64,000 bases of DNA from Membranipora membranacea. Its lineage: Eukaryota > Bryozoa > Gymnolaemata > Cheilostomatida > Membraniporidae. Position numbers and translations under genes: made by a program. Shown one piece after another: positions 1 through 12,200 of this stretch. The notes under the pieces were generated by a model that was not told the origin of the DNA, ran no database searches, and saw nothing but the letters and a program-made list of their open reading frames with translations. Location of the stretch: contig OU612073.1 in assembly GCA_914767715.1 (NCBI GenBank), positions 13,268,001-13,332,000 on the forward strand. Reading direction: 5' to 3'. Position 1 is the first letter of the stretch, and each line of letters opens with the position of its first letter.

Positions 1-837
1 AATATCAGTCAATATCTGTTGACATCAATCTTAGCGTCTGATAGGGTAAAACAAACATGGATTGTTAAATTCTCAATAAATAAAGGAAACCATGGTAACG
101 TTGTGTCAGGAGAGCAAAACGGTTTTACGACTCAATTCAGTCCAGGACCAAGAAACATATTAATAACTCAGTACACATTTATTGGGATCAGAATGGAAGT
201 TCCTTAATTAGTATACTGCGAATTCCCCACCCTTCATGCTCTATGAGGCTGATAGTGAATCATTATAAGGTCCGCCTATTGATGAAAGAGCACATTGACC
301 CAATAAGACTTCCTTGTCAGTTGAAGCATTTTTTCGGCCGATGTGAAACCACTTATGGCTGATTTTTAAATGCCAATGGCTGCCATCAGTACGCATAAAC
401 ACACGGTCTGACAGCTCTACAGCATGATAGCTTATCCACATAGACAAACCCTACCTAGGTGTGATTTGCTGCTAACTTCAAAATGTTCGGCCTTGCATCA
501 AAATTGAGGGAAATTAGAACTTAGCAAGTTTAATTTTGTCAATAATGTGTATTAAAACAAGATCAGTCTCCAATGTAGTAATGAAGACTTTATCAAAAAA
601 CTTTAAGTCAAGTAGCCTTGTATAACACTTACCTGTGCCTAGAAGGATTAGACCCTGATAATCTCTGGCTGGGTTGCGTGGCCTAATTCTCTGCTAACAT
701 TCCACAAAATGATAATGTTGTCTCCACTACAAATCAGTGATGAATAGATGTATGATGTATTGGTATCTCAATTCGTACATGATGCATGCTAAAGCATTGA
801 TAGAAATCAGGTTGTTTCATTATTCTGCAACCACTGT
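1..837. other. Intergenic, no gene recognised
   Basis: AT-rich sequence with only short unsupported open frames on both strands. I see no splice-framed exon, protein motif, RNA gene or repeat partner elsewhere in the window. Confidence 0.5.
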
Positions 838-1760
838 ATTTAATTGATTATCAGGTAATGCTTATCACAGTTCAGCTTATTGACAAGTGGGAGACTAATC
901 ACTCTAATCAAACACAAAAGGCTGTGGTCAATTAGACTTGAAAATATTGTTGTATTGTAACTTATGGCATGTAGTGAATGTCTCAAAAAATGTGTATTGT
1001 ATTGACTCACATTGATATCACTGTCTGGCTATCGGCTTCAATAAACTTGCTATAGCTGACCAATGATAATATATAATGTCTCAGGCAAAAAGTGTGAAAA
1101 CTAAAGTGCATTGCATATCAGTAATTGCAGTGGAGAGGTTAGAGTCATACAAGGGCGTGTATCCATAGTGACATTGGATGTATATTAACATTTGTAGCTA
1201 TGGAAGTTCGCTAATCATGCTTTAAAAAATTAGCCTTTTGCACTGATCATTACGAACTGGCAGTGTGATAATGATCAGAAGTTAGGAGTTCACGTCCAAC
1301 CCGTAGCAGTTTATTTCAAAGTTTCAACTCGATATCTGACCTTAAAAACAGTAGCCGAATCCTAGGGCAAACTGAGCATTAACAACTCAGTTTAAAATAG
1401 ATCTAGCTCAAGATACCCATGTAAGCGCAGTGTATCCTAATTTGTCGAACACCATTGGCTGAAGGTTGCATTGTACAGGTGGGTGCTCAAACACATTCAA
1501 AAAGCCTTTATAAAGCCTTTATAAAATATGTGAGCGTTATGATTCATTCAGGTTACTCCAAGATCCTGTTGCCTTAAACTTCAATAGCAAGCAATTCGGA
1601 TTGAACTAGATCTAGGGAACACCCAACATTGTTGATAACCTTACGAGAAAAGACCACATATTGACGGTGACTGAACCACCTCATATTTTTCTTGCTTTTT
1701 GGTAAATATCAAAGTGCCAAAGAACTTTGAGAAAGGACAAGCAAAGTACAAAATAATGGA
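838..1760. repeat. Diverged third copy of the 9.26-10.0 kb / 51.1-52.1 kb region
   Basis: This stretch aligns by eye with 51108-52150, and from about 1165 onward also with 9262-9990. Shared landmarks are the run beginning tatttaattgattatcagg (838 and about 51113), the phrase gctaatcatg followed by an A/T run and agccttttg, and the later ggtgactgaaccac. It is clearly more diverged than A is from B. The part at 838-1165 has a partner in B (51089-51437) but is missing from A between 9256 and 9262, so A has a deletion there. No coding content is seen. Confidence 0.7.
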
Positions 1761-2221
1761 TGTGTAATATAGCCGATGATGTGAGGTATGAACTCCCATA
1801 ATAGCTTATCTGTAGATAACTAAAAGTTATGCTGTGTCTAGCATATGTTATCACATTTGTATAGTATATTGATGGAATTAATATGATCTTTCTGAAGAGT
1901 TACATCATAGGTAATCGCTGTAATTTGGATATCACTGTGCACAGATATATTTGTGCACATAATTTAAAGGGTATGCATGTTATAGTCAGGCAGTTACATA
2001 TAATAAAGTTTTGTAAGATACGCATGGTAAGACAATTCAATGCTCTACCTGGCATGAATTATTGAAGTGAAAAAAGTGCCTTCCAATGTAAAGGTAATCA
2101 AACATTCTGTCCAGTAAATATCATGACCTTATATATTTTTACTTCAACTTGATGAGGTACTAGGCTTTAGAGAAGAAAAAGGAAATTTGACTGATGTCAA
2201 ATGTCAGATATTCCCTGATAC

Positions 2222-2290
2222 AATGGACTTGGGACAGGGACTTGGGACAGGGACTTGGGACAGGGACTTGGGACAGGGACTTGGGAGATA
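2222..2290. repeat. 13-bp minisatellite, about five units
   Basis: Nearly perfect head-to-tail copies of gggacttgggaca. The unit seems to have grown from a single cttggga motif that sits unexpanded in the paralogous segments near 11.23 kb and 53.41 kb. The open frame across it (Gly-Thr-Trp-Asp repeats) is a by-product. Confidence 0.85.
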
Positions 2291-2372
2291 CTGAGGTGCT
2301 AATTAAGAGTTATCCTGACATTGATGTTGGTAAGATAACTCTTCAGGCATTTGGGATGAAGCACTTTAGGTA

Positions 2373-3240
2373 TTAAGGTAGAGACACGGGGGTCAGCAAA
2401 TATCAACTTTCTATACACAGTTTGAAAGCTGCCGAGCTACTGATTGCCATGAGCTCATCAGAAATTTGAATGAACGACGTTGTGTCATTTTATCAAGGAA
2501 ATGAGGCCAAAAGTGCTGTTTTTAACAAAGCGTATGGCTGAGCTAATTTGATTGCTAGACATTTTAAAACAGATTATATTTATTTGTAGATGTATAGTTG
2601 ATCCTTATTTTTGGTTGAAAATAATATATGATGCCCCCAAAGTGGCTTTTTACGTCACGTCATGATGTGAGTGATTTTTAAATTTGAGGAAATAATGTGA
2701 AATCTTAAGCAACGATTTGAGATAGATTAAAAAAGTAATAGCCAATTTTTTGCTATTTTTCACTGAAGGACTGATTAAATGAGACACACTCCAATCTTCA
2801 GCAGTATAAAAGATTTTATGAAGATCAGCACAGACCGTCAAAGGTAGATACATTTTGCGTCATTTTTCCATCACTCCAAACATGCGGTCAGAATGACCAT
2901 TTCTCAGTCCAGAAAAATTATTTTTGAAAACTCCCACATACGAAGCCGCTTTGATTAAGCATAGTAAAAAACAGGAAATGCCAGCTTTCCTCGAATTGCA
3001 CACCACAGAATGCCCAGAAACACCTAAAAAAGCCTCCTAAATTGGCCGTTTTGGGCATTCTGTGGTGTGCTATTCGAGGAAAACTGATACGCAGTGCCAT
3101 TTTCTGTTGGAATTTCCTGTTTTTACTATGCTTTATTAAAGCCGCTTCGTATGTGAGAATTTTCAAAAATAATTTTTCTGGTCTAAGTAATGGTCATTTT
3201 GACTGCATGTTTGGCGTTATGGAAAATTAATTTACAGTTA
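2373..3240. mobile_element. TTAA-flanked non-autonomous inverted-repeat (foldback) element, copy 1
   Basis: It starts at TTAA (2373-2376) followed by ggtagagacacggggg. The mirror image of that terminus closes a second element at 43050-43076. The inner part, about 2875-3230, is a long imperfect palindrome: the left arm reads acatacgaagccgctttgat (about 2938) and the right arm reads aagccgcttcgtatgtgaga (about 3140), and both arms contain caccacagaatgcc or its complement around a centre near 3042. There is no transposase frame. The mirrored outer terminus is not found at the right end, so this copy looks truncated or internally rearranged. Confidence 0.7.
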
Positions 3241-3415
3241 TCCAAACATTGATGTTGGTGAGACAACTCTACGGGCAATAAAAATGCTTTCAATTGTTAA
3301 CCTGTATCTGATTCACTAGAGGAGTCGGGTCCATCTTAATATACTCATGAATCACAACAAAATGAATATACAAAATTATTTTTGCAATTTTGAAAACTTG
3401 AAGGTGGAAGCGGGG
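3230..3415. repeat. Piece of the ttatcctgacattgatgttgg repeat family
   Basis: It carries the motif cattgatgttggtgagacaactc and then a stretch ending near gattcactagaggagtc that matches 11330-11570. The same short motif lies at 2311, left of the foldback element, so that element appears to sit inside a diverged copy of the 11.2-11.6 kb region. Confidence 0.6.
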
Positions 3416-5129
3416 TGTCACTTTGTTGATGATGCCAACAACTCAAGTGTTCATCAAAATGACAGGCTTGGGTATGACAAATTTCTTTCAGCCCTATTCA
3501 CTTACTAGCTGCTCCTTGCAGAGAAGAACTGACACTTTCAACCACCAGTGGACCACAGCCGGCCCTTTAGGTTTTTGGGGAAGTCGATCGTGGCAATTGG
3601 AGGTTGTTAAGGGAAAGGGGTGAGTGAAGCATGAAGCAAGGTGATTTAAGCATGATTCGGCATGAGTTGGACCAACAAGACAAAATCCAGTTAGCAGATA
3701 TAAAAGACAGAATAAAAGAAATTCGTCTATCATAGACACCAAACCCTGAAAACACTTGATAGAGCCAGAGGTTTAATTTTTACTTTCGTATTTGATGTTA
3801 TAGTTTTTATTGACAATCTGGATAATCCAGCGATTTGTGCAATCACTGCAACACTTCTATAATGATCTCATTCATCTTTCAATTATATCCTTGGTTTTTT
3901 TGGCATTCCTGAGCGCAAAATAACCTATACATTTTTTTACCATCAATCTTATAATGAAACTTTTTTTAATCTGTGAGCTGTAAAAGAGGATATGTTTAAT
4001 CCTCTGTTCTGCCCAACCTTGAACTGACTGGCATCATTGTATTGCAACTTGTGGCATTGTGCTGTGGTTTCCTGCTCATGCAAAATAGGATGATTAGAGA
4101 TACTTCAAGGTCTTACCTCATAAAAAAAAGATCTTTGACCGTCTTCATCATTGGGTACCAAGCAGTACTCTTTGTGTTTGATGTAATCATGTTTTTACGA
4201 TAAATTTACTTAAGCTCAATGGTTTGGTAGCGCCCTAAATTGCCCCTAATACACACTGTTCTTCAATTCACAAGCATATATATGCACATATTCAGGTTGA
4301 ATAATACTCAAAGAACTCATGTAATTTCTTCTGATAAAATTTGGTTTTGTGTTAGGGTTGACGGCAGAGTTTCAACTGAGATTGTGAAAATTCTGTGTTC
4401 ATTTATTGTGTGTGGGATGAACCAAACACTTAACTAATCAGTGGGCCGCCCCAACTACCAATGGTCAGTTTGTGAAATCATTGAACTGAGGCATAGGAGC
4501 AAAAATTTAGCTGACATTTTCTCAGACTCAATTTTTTACAAATTATTGCACTTTCTCACTTCGGAGAACTCATCACAGAAAGTACTGCATACTTCGATCT
4601 TATAGGTCTACTCCTTTGATATATGATGAGTTGGTTATCTAAACTCATCAGTGAATAGCTATCAAATAAAATAATGACTTGGTCTTGCCAACATACCAAA
4701 ATATTTAATATTCATTGATCAATAATTGATTTTGATGCAGCAATAGCAATCTCTGGTGCGGTGGAGAATCGAGGACAACCTGAAAGACATATTGAGTCTA
4801 CAATAAAAAAGGATGCAGATGCAACCTCTTCAGCATCAGCTCCCATTTCTTCAATTATTGCAATTACCTTGAGCTTGTTGACAGCTGTTGAAATGCTGCT
4901 GATAGATTGACTGATTTCAAACATTAAACAATTTTGACAATATCTGCATAGGCATTGTTGGGCAAAGAATTTATTTCTATAATGCTTTTAAAAACTATGG
5001 TGTGTAAAATTCAAATTGATTTATGCATATTTGAAAAAAAAAATACTGTTACTGGTTCCTGAAAAATGTTCTTGAGTAATGATAAAACTTGAAGTAAATA
5101 GTAGTTTCCTCAGGCTTGCAGTTACGTGA

Positions 5130-5707
5130 AAGGAGGGGGCTGTTATGGTCATTCATCTCACTTTTCATACTACCAACATCTCGGCATCACATAAGGCCCA
5201 GCAACAAATTCAGTTTATCTCCAAACATGTGATCATCTGGACTTAGTCTACAGGCACACCAGCGGTGATCATCGCCTGGATAGGCAAATACATTAGTCTC
5301 ATTATGGTGCCAAAATATTGTTGACAAGTGTCAAGACAGACAAAGATATTTATATATCCCTTTTCTGGAGCCAACCAATACATGTCTCAAATGAAAGGAA
5401 AACTTATTGTTATGTTTTCACAATAACAACCCTGAACTAGTTAAAGATCATTACAAAACCAATTTTGATATGGATAGCAATGAGAGAAAGTAGCCCTGCA
5501 TTATAAGTACAACAATCTACTGAATGGAAAATTGGTGATTTTTTCTTTGCATTCTGCAGGATGTTTGCAGATGGTCATAGTACACTTACTTGGATAATTA
5601 GTATCAGGTTGTTTACATGTCCGGATTTTCCTTATGCGTTGAGCTCCGACATGAAGCAGGGAGATGATTGAAAGAGTAACAACGGAAATAATTCTAGCTC
5701 CCCTCAT
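5130..5707 (-). pseudogene. Secreted Cys-rich family member, broken (S5)
   Basis: Exon 1 (5590-5707, 118 bp) is well kept: ATG, a signal peptide (MRGARIISVVTLSIISLLHV), the conserved R-T-C and a consensus GTAAGT donor in the family phase. Exon 2 begins at 5385 after a TTGAG acceptor with Asn-Met-Tyr-Trp-Leu, then keeps the C-x3-C pair. Its frame is then lost by what looks like a one-base indel shortly after the Phe-Gly-Thr. In the shifted frame the rest of the family pattern is recognisable but with Cys to Ser in the CPED motif and a TGA stop. The matching place in copy B lacks this gene. I call it a pseudogene; a short secreted product from exon 1 cannot be excluded. Confidence 0.75.
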
Positions 5708-6378
5708 TCTACAAGCTTAATTGAATTTTTAACAAAATCAATTCTGATCAATGACAGACCACGAAGTGTTATGATTTACTTAGTCTATCTTTTTACTAAT
5801 CACTTATCACAAAATGGCTATAGAGCGAATATTTCTGCATTTTTGGCAGTTTCAGTTTGTAAGCAATTGGTGTGCTAATAAGTGCCTCTGCATTAGTTAA
5901 TGAGGTAACTGTAAGTGGGACACCATCAGTCACTACAACTGAGGAAATAACACCAAGACACCAACAACATGTCTTTATATTCCTCCAGTTTGGTTCTATA
6001 AACTTACGTGGTTATGCAAACTATAGCGTAGAAATTGTCTCAAATTTAGCAATTCTTTTAAAATATCCTTCCCAGATCTAGTGTCAGCAATACAGCACCT
6101 GCCAGCCAAATAAACACCCAACCGAGAGTACAAGGTATGTTAATTTCGTTTTGCAGATTTAATCAGCAAGCTCAGATGCCATATAGTAGTTCTCACACTC
6201 ATCGTTAGCCATTGTGCATTGGTTGAACTTTTTTTTCAAAAAGCAATTGCACAGTTTTGTATCGTGCTTTAATTCTCCAAGTAATCATTATCATGAAATA
6301 TGATTGAAAAGCCAAAGATTGAAACAAAAATTTTTTAAATGAATTTAAAAAAAATAAAAATTCAACAAAACAGGTCCT

Positions 6379-7064
6379 CTAAAAATTGTAATTAATTTCA
6401 TTTTTGAAGTAAACATCACCCTCCGGCTTGCAGGAATATGTGAGAAGTCCACCAAAGTCTTTTGTATTCATTTCATTCATACTACTGGCATCTTTGCATC
6501 CCATAAGATCCAGCAAAACATTCAAGTTATTACCATGCATGTAATCCTCTGGACAGTGTCTGCAGGCACATCTGCGATAATCATCAGCTGGATAGCCAAA
6601 TATCCTAATCTCATCAGTGCCAAAACTGTCTTGACAACTGTCAAAGCAGTCCCAAGGTGACATAAATACTTTTTCTGTTTGGGCCAACCAATACATGTCT
6701 AAAAACAAATAAAGGTATTATTAATATTTCAAATTGACACGGAAACAGAAAGATTTACGACATTTTTTGTTGCTGTTCGATTTTTTACTGGCTCCTTCAA
6801 AATATTGAAAAAAAAGGACAGCACCACGAGAGAAGAGAAGAACCAAAGAAAGCATGCAAATATACATAACAAGCTAAGCAATTTTAACAAGAAGAAATAG
6901 ATAACTTCGCATCTCAAGGAGGTCGTACGATTCTCAGAAAACTCACCTGGCTTTTCAGTAGAAAATCGATTACAAGTCCGGAGTTTGGTTATGCTTTCAG
7001 CTCCTGCATGCAGTAATGAGATGGTGGCAAGAGTTACCACAAAAATAAGTCTAGTTCCCCTCAT
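6379..7064 (-). CDS. Small secreted Cys-rich protein, unknown family (S2), two exons
   Basis: Exon 1 is 6947-7064 (118 bp, phase 1, CCAG/GTGAG donor). Exon 2 is 6379-6698 (acceptor TTTTTAG), giving 145 aa. Residues 1-24 are a clear signal peptide (MRGTRLIFVVTLATISLLHA). The mature part has eight Cys: R-T-C, W-D-C-x3-C, R-C-A-C-x2-C-P-E-D-Y-M-H-G, then M-G-C and Y-S-C-K-P near the C-terminus. The C-x3-C ... F-G-Y ... C-x-C spacing loosely resembles WSC-type modules, but I cannot assign it. An acceptor-like ttcttttttcag just upstream (ends about 7083) suggests a 5' UTR intron. This is the most complete of five paralogues in the window. Function unknown; extracellular by inference. Confidence 0.7.
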
Positions 7065-7082
7065 ACTTAATCCCAACTCAAG

Positions 7083-8940
7083 CTGAAAAAAGAACAATTC
7101 AAATCAATTATAGACCACAGCATGTTGTGATCTACAGCGTCTCCTGCCATCACTTTTTTATCACTGGAGCTCTGATCCTAGGTCCACATTGGTAATCACT
7201 TATTGATCTGTGCTCTTTGTGGTTTTGTTAAGAAGGTTAGCGTTTGTGGTGTTTTTCAAGTATCATAATGTCAACCATGACAGTATAGCAGATGGCCAAA
7301 ACCTAATTATTTACGATTCTGGTTTACATGGATTTTTATGGCATGCAAGCTAGAAGGCTAAAAAATTAATAATGCAATCAACTTTTTTTAAAGTTTTTCT
7401 TCCAACAAAATACTAGATTATTTGGACTCTGGTAACCTGCCCTGTTTGTAAGCGCCCCCATAGGGTTCACAAGGTTCACAGAGACAGTTTTCATGTTCCA
7501 TATTTCTGGCGTGCAAATTACTTTGTTGATGTTATCTGCTTTTGGATTAATGCGAACCAAAGGCATCGAACCCAGAAAACACTGAATAAAGCAGATTGGT
7601 TGAAACACCTTTTTTTGCTGTTGACATAATAAGTGGTTTTCACAATCTGAAAAATTCGGATATTTGTGTTGCACTAGGTGTCAATCACTGCATCACTCCT
7701 ACTTTCCTTTGGCTGAAAACACTATTAGGATCCTATTTATCTTTCCATTGGTATCTTTCATTTGATTTTTTGCTTTCTTTGGCTGGAAAATGTTTGAGTC
7801 CAGATGCAAAAGAACTGTCATCCCAAACATGGCAAGAGTGCTAACCTACTAACTTGATGACAATGAACGATAAAAGAGTTTTGAAATCTGTGAAAATAAT
7901 TGCGCTGATATGATTAAACTGATAGTCGACTGGTATCATTGTTATGTGAACTACAAGAACTCAATCTGCATAAGCTCACGTCATTGTACTCTGTTTTCTC
8001 CTGATCTATCTATCAAAAAAGAACAGATCGTTAACTATGAGATCTTACGTAATCTTGTTTTTTACAATGATTGTGCTAAAGGTTGATGGTTAGGTAGCGC
8101 CCTAAATACACAGTTTTGGAACCCTTTAACAGATAAATCTCTATTAATTGTCTTTCTATAATATATATCCACATGTATACTGATAAAATCTAGAAACGTT
8201 TTGGTCACAATTGTAAGACTCAATTTGGCAGTTGTACATTTGTGTTTTTGTTGGGATTGAATGCAGATTTTAAAGTGGGATTGTGATAATCCCATGTTCA
8301 TTTACTACCCATGAGATAGACCAGACATTTAACCAATAAGTCGGCAGCCCCAATTACCCGTGGGTCAAGGGTCATCATTAAATTGAGACCAAGTAACAGA
8401 AAAACTCACTGACTTGAAACTCTGTTAAAAAGAAGGTTTGCCAATATTGCCATGTCAAACAAAACCCACGCCTATAATTACAATACATCATGACCATCAA
8501 TAAACTTTGCATACTATTCAAAATATGTAAAATATTTTTCAAGTTTGACAGCAATGACAATTCGAAACCTCTAAGATTTTTTAGCCCAAAGTTGATCACA
8601 ACTGCCCCCTGACCATGGCCCTGACCATAACCCTGATCCTGCCCCTCGATCATAATTCTGCTTCTGCTCAAACTTGTAAAGCCCACACTTTTTTCTTGAA
8701 AGTTCATGATTTGAAGCTTGGAGCTAATGAATGTCCAAAAAAACATCATTTTTCTTCAATCACCAAATCTTTGTTGAGGGATGGGCACTTGTCTCATCAG
8801 TTGCTTGTTATCTCATGGCCAGACTTCACAGGCTTAGTAAGGAAAGGCTGGATTTCAAATTTCATAGGCCGCAATAAGCATTTTCTTAAAACATGCTGTC
8901 TGGTTGTTCACACCTGAAATTTCATATCAGAAAAATACTA
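7083..8940. other. Intergenic flank of S2; no gene
   Basis: No supported coding region. A module with the landmarks caatcactgca and ggtagcgccctaa (about 7680 and 8095) recurs in diverged form near 3835/4230, 39895/40195, 44505/44895 and 47490/49410. These are positions beside family members, so the flank seems to have been copied along with the genes. Confidence 0.55.
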
Positions 8941-8943
8941 TCC

Positions 8944-9256
8944 GCTCACAAAGACAATACAGCTCTAGGGCTGATCCATCAGAGCAACTGTGATAAAGTG
9001 TCAGTGTGGATGAACAGATGGAGGATAAGAGCAAATTGTTCGGAAACTGATTTAGTCAATTTATCATCGCAAATTCAGTCACTACAGGTAAATGGAGTGG
9101 ACATTAATAACGCAAATGAGACCAAGTTCTTGGAATCACAATTGATTCCAAGCTGACATTCCACCTACAAACAAACCAGGCTAAGAACTCATTGCAATGC
9201 AAATGGAATCTGCTTAAGCCATTCATCCATCACTTCTCACTTCCCAATTACAGTTA
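8944..9256 (+). mobile_element. LINE reverse-transcriptase fragment (post-catalytic region)
   Basis: Reads DKVSVWMNRWRIRANCSETD, a typical stretch downstream of the RT palm in jockey/CR1-like non-LTR elements, where it runs into a K-F-L-G-I-x-I-D motif. The open frame ends just after the Lys-Phe-Leu. A one-base shift there restores the rest (S-K-L-T-F-H-L, then W-N-L-L-K-P-F-I), so the fragment carries a frameshift. It is duplicated at 50770-51088 with its own frame change at the same spot. Dead remnant. Confidence 0.8.
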
Positions 9257-9261
9257 CAATT

Positions 9262-12200
9262 ACAGTATAGAGACATTAGATGTGTAGTGATATTTATAGC
9301 TATGGAAGGTCGCTAATCATGATTTAAAAAATGAGCCTTTTGTTGCTGAGACTTAGAAGGCAGGGGGAACCCCGAATCCTCATTTTCGCCATGTGTCATA
9401 GGCATTTTTTGCTATGTTAAAGGCTGTGCTGAGTTGATGATATAATGATAACACTGATAGTATTGGGTTCAGTGCAAAGGCTGAGGTTGCACTGATCAGT
9501 ACGAGCTGGTTAGCAGTGTGATGATAATCAGGAGTTATGAGTTCACGTCTCATCCGTAGCAGTTTATTTCTGAGTCTCAACTCGATATCTGAACACTGAA
9601 ACAGTAGCCATTCCCTAGGGCAACCTGAGAGGTGACAACTCAGCTTGAAAAAGATTGTGCTCGAATTCCTTGGAAGCGTAGTGTATTTCAAGTTTTCTAT
9701 AACTATTGTTGCGAGGCTGCAATGGGCAGGTCAGTGCTCGCATTCCATTGACAGTAGCCTTTATAAATATGTCAGCGCTCATGATTCTTTCAGGGTACAT
9801 CTAGATCCTGTTCCTTGTTCAATTACAAAATCAGGCAGTTTGGATCAAACTAGATCTAGGGAACACCCTACATTGTTAGCAATAGAAAACTTACAAGAAA
9901 AGATCACATACCAAAGGTGACTGAACCACATCATGATTTTCTTTTTAATTGACAAAGTGCCAAAAATTTATAAAAAACAAAGTACAAAATAATGAATGTT
10001 TAACATGGCCAATGTTATCACACATGAAATTTCATAGTTTAGCTAAAGAAAACTAAAAACTGAAATTGAGTCTTTGTAATGCCACTAACTCGCAATGCAG
10101 CTGTCTGATCACTTAGACTAACTAGTCTATGAGCAATGCATACTCTCCATTTTGTACTTTGAGTTTTATAGCTGTTTTTGAAAGTCTTTTATAATTGGTC
10201 CAAGGTATAATTATTGAGCCTATAGACAGTACAAGTACTGAGAAGGGTAGTAGTATGTTTGATGAAACAGTTTTTGGACAAATTATCCAGAAAGGAGAAC
10301 ATTCCGTGTCGGTTGGCTTGCCAATGTGGTGAGCGATAGCACCTATCGTGTGAATTGCGCTAAATTACTGTTTACCATTGTTTATTCTTTTGTTCACAGT
10401 ATAGTATTGACCCACGCTATAGCTTAGCTTAGATACTGTGATCAATCTAGTTGTGATGATCACAGAGCAACATGCTGATGTAATCGAGAATTTTATTGTT
10501 TAACTCGACTGTGCATCAGCTCTTTGAGCCTTTTCTGTCTTTTTTAAAGGTATGTTATATTATTTTTCTGCTGCATATTTTCATAATATTATTTTCCATA
10601 AACACAGCGACTTGTTTTGGATAAAGTACTGCTACTAAAAAGGATCATTAATTCATGGAATATTTTTCTTATGCTATTAATGTGATACATCGTAAATCGT
10701 TTCAGATGCTCAACACTGCTGCCGTTATATTCGTCGCGCTACTTGAGCTACATTATCTCAATACCTGTATCTCTGCCGCTGCAAATATCTCTAAATGTTT
10801 CCGTACAACTTTCATACATCACTGAAGAATGGCATATTCTACAAGGTTCCGTGGCTAAACTAGACTCACTGTATATAGTATCAATGTGTTGTTATCAGCC
10901 CAGGCGATGATCGCGCAACATGGTACATTTTCTTGCAGTACCTCAACTCCATGATCATTAAGTTTCATGAATACCATGAATTATCCTTCCCACATTGTGA
11001 TGTATTTGCATTGATTTTTTGTATATTTTTGCAAATAATGTTGTAGCTTCTACGATATGTTCTAAGGCAAATAGAGGTCAGTAGAACTCAACCCCTCATG
11101 CTTGATGGCTAATACACCGTAGATCCGGTATGTATTGTAGCTTTATGTTGTGTTTTTGTTTTGTTGGGGTACCAAGTTATTGGCAACAACAGGGACATTC
11201 GACTGATATCAGATGACCTCTAATATGAAGACTTGGGAGAAGACACTTAGGTGCTAATGGAAAGTTACGCTGACACTGATTTTGATAAGACAACTCTTCA
11301 GGGATTTACGATGGAGTGCTTTAGCTGCTAGTTAAGAGCTATCCTGACATTGATGTTGGGGAGACAACTCTCCAGGTATCTTGGATGAGACACCAATATG
11401 ATATTTTCGAGTTATCCTAACACTGATGTTGGTAAGACAACTCTTCAGGAATGACATTGACGTTGGTGAGATTACTCATCGGCTATGCTTTCAATTTGTT
11501 AACCTATATATGATTCACCAGAGGAATCAGGTCCTTCTTAATTAACTAAAATCATGAATCACAACCAAATGAATATGCAAAGATAGTTTTGTATTAACAT
11601 GACTGGGACATTTCCTTTTTTAGAGTATTTCAGATACCAGCATACCCAGACTATCTTACACAGCCTCACCCATATTAACCTATGACAGATCTGAAGTTTG
11701 TGTCTGCTGCTGACACATCACGACCTACGACCTCAAGGTCAGGTAGAACGCTGACTCAGAGATACAATCCACAAGATGCCGATAACATCAACTCCCTCAT
11801 AGTAAAAGCTTATATAAGTAATATTAGAGGGGAGGACAGTCAATGATGTTACACTGACAAAAAAATATATGTCAGATGACTTCTTTCATAATTGTTACTG
11901 CTATTGGGCTCACCCTTATCTGCCTATTCTGACATGTGTTTTGGTAGACAGCACTGTGTGAGCTGGTCATATACACTGACATGTGATCACGAGGCCACGC
12001 CCCCATAGCCTTATGTTAATATACTGGACTGTCATACGCTGGCTCTACTCTACTCAAGAAACAAAAACTCCACTACAAGATGCCACAGAGGGCTAATGCT
12101 TACAAATATGATGTGAGTTAGCAAGATTTAAATGAAGGAATGTAACCCAAAGAAATGAGAATCTGATTTGGGGTAAGCAGGTTTAAAATTTTTAAGTTAA

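Noticed and set aside
8615-8917. 100-residue open frame through the C-rich stretch
   Set aside because: Composition effect; not kept in B where the repeat has expanded.
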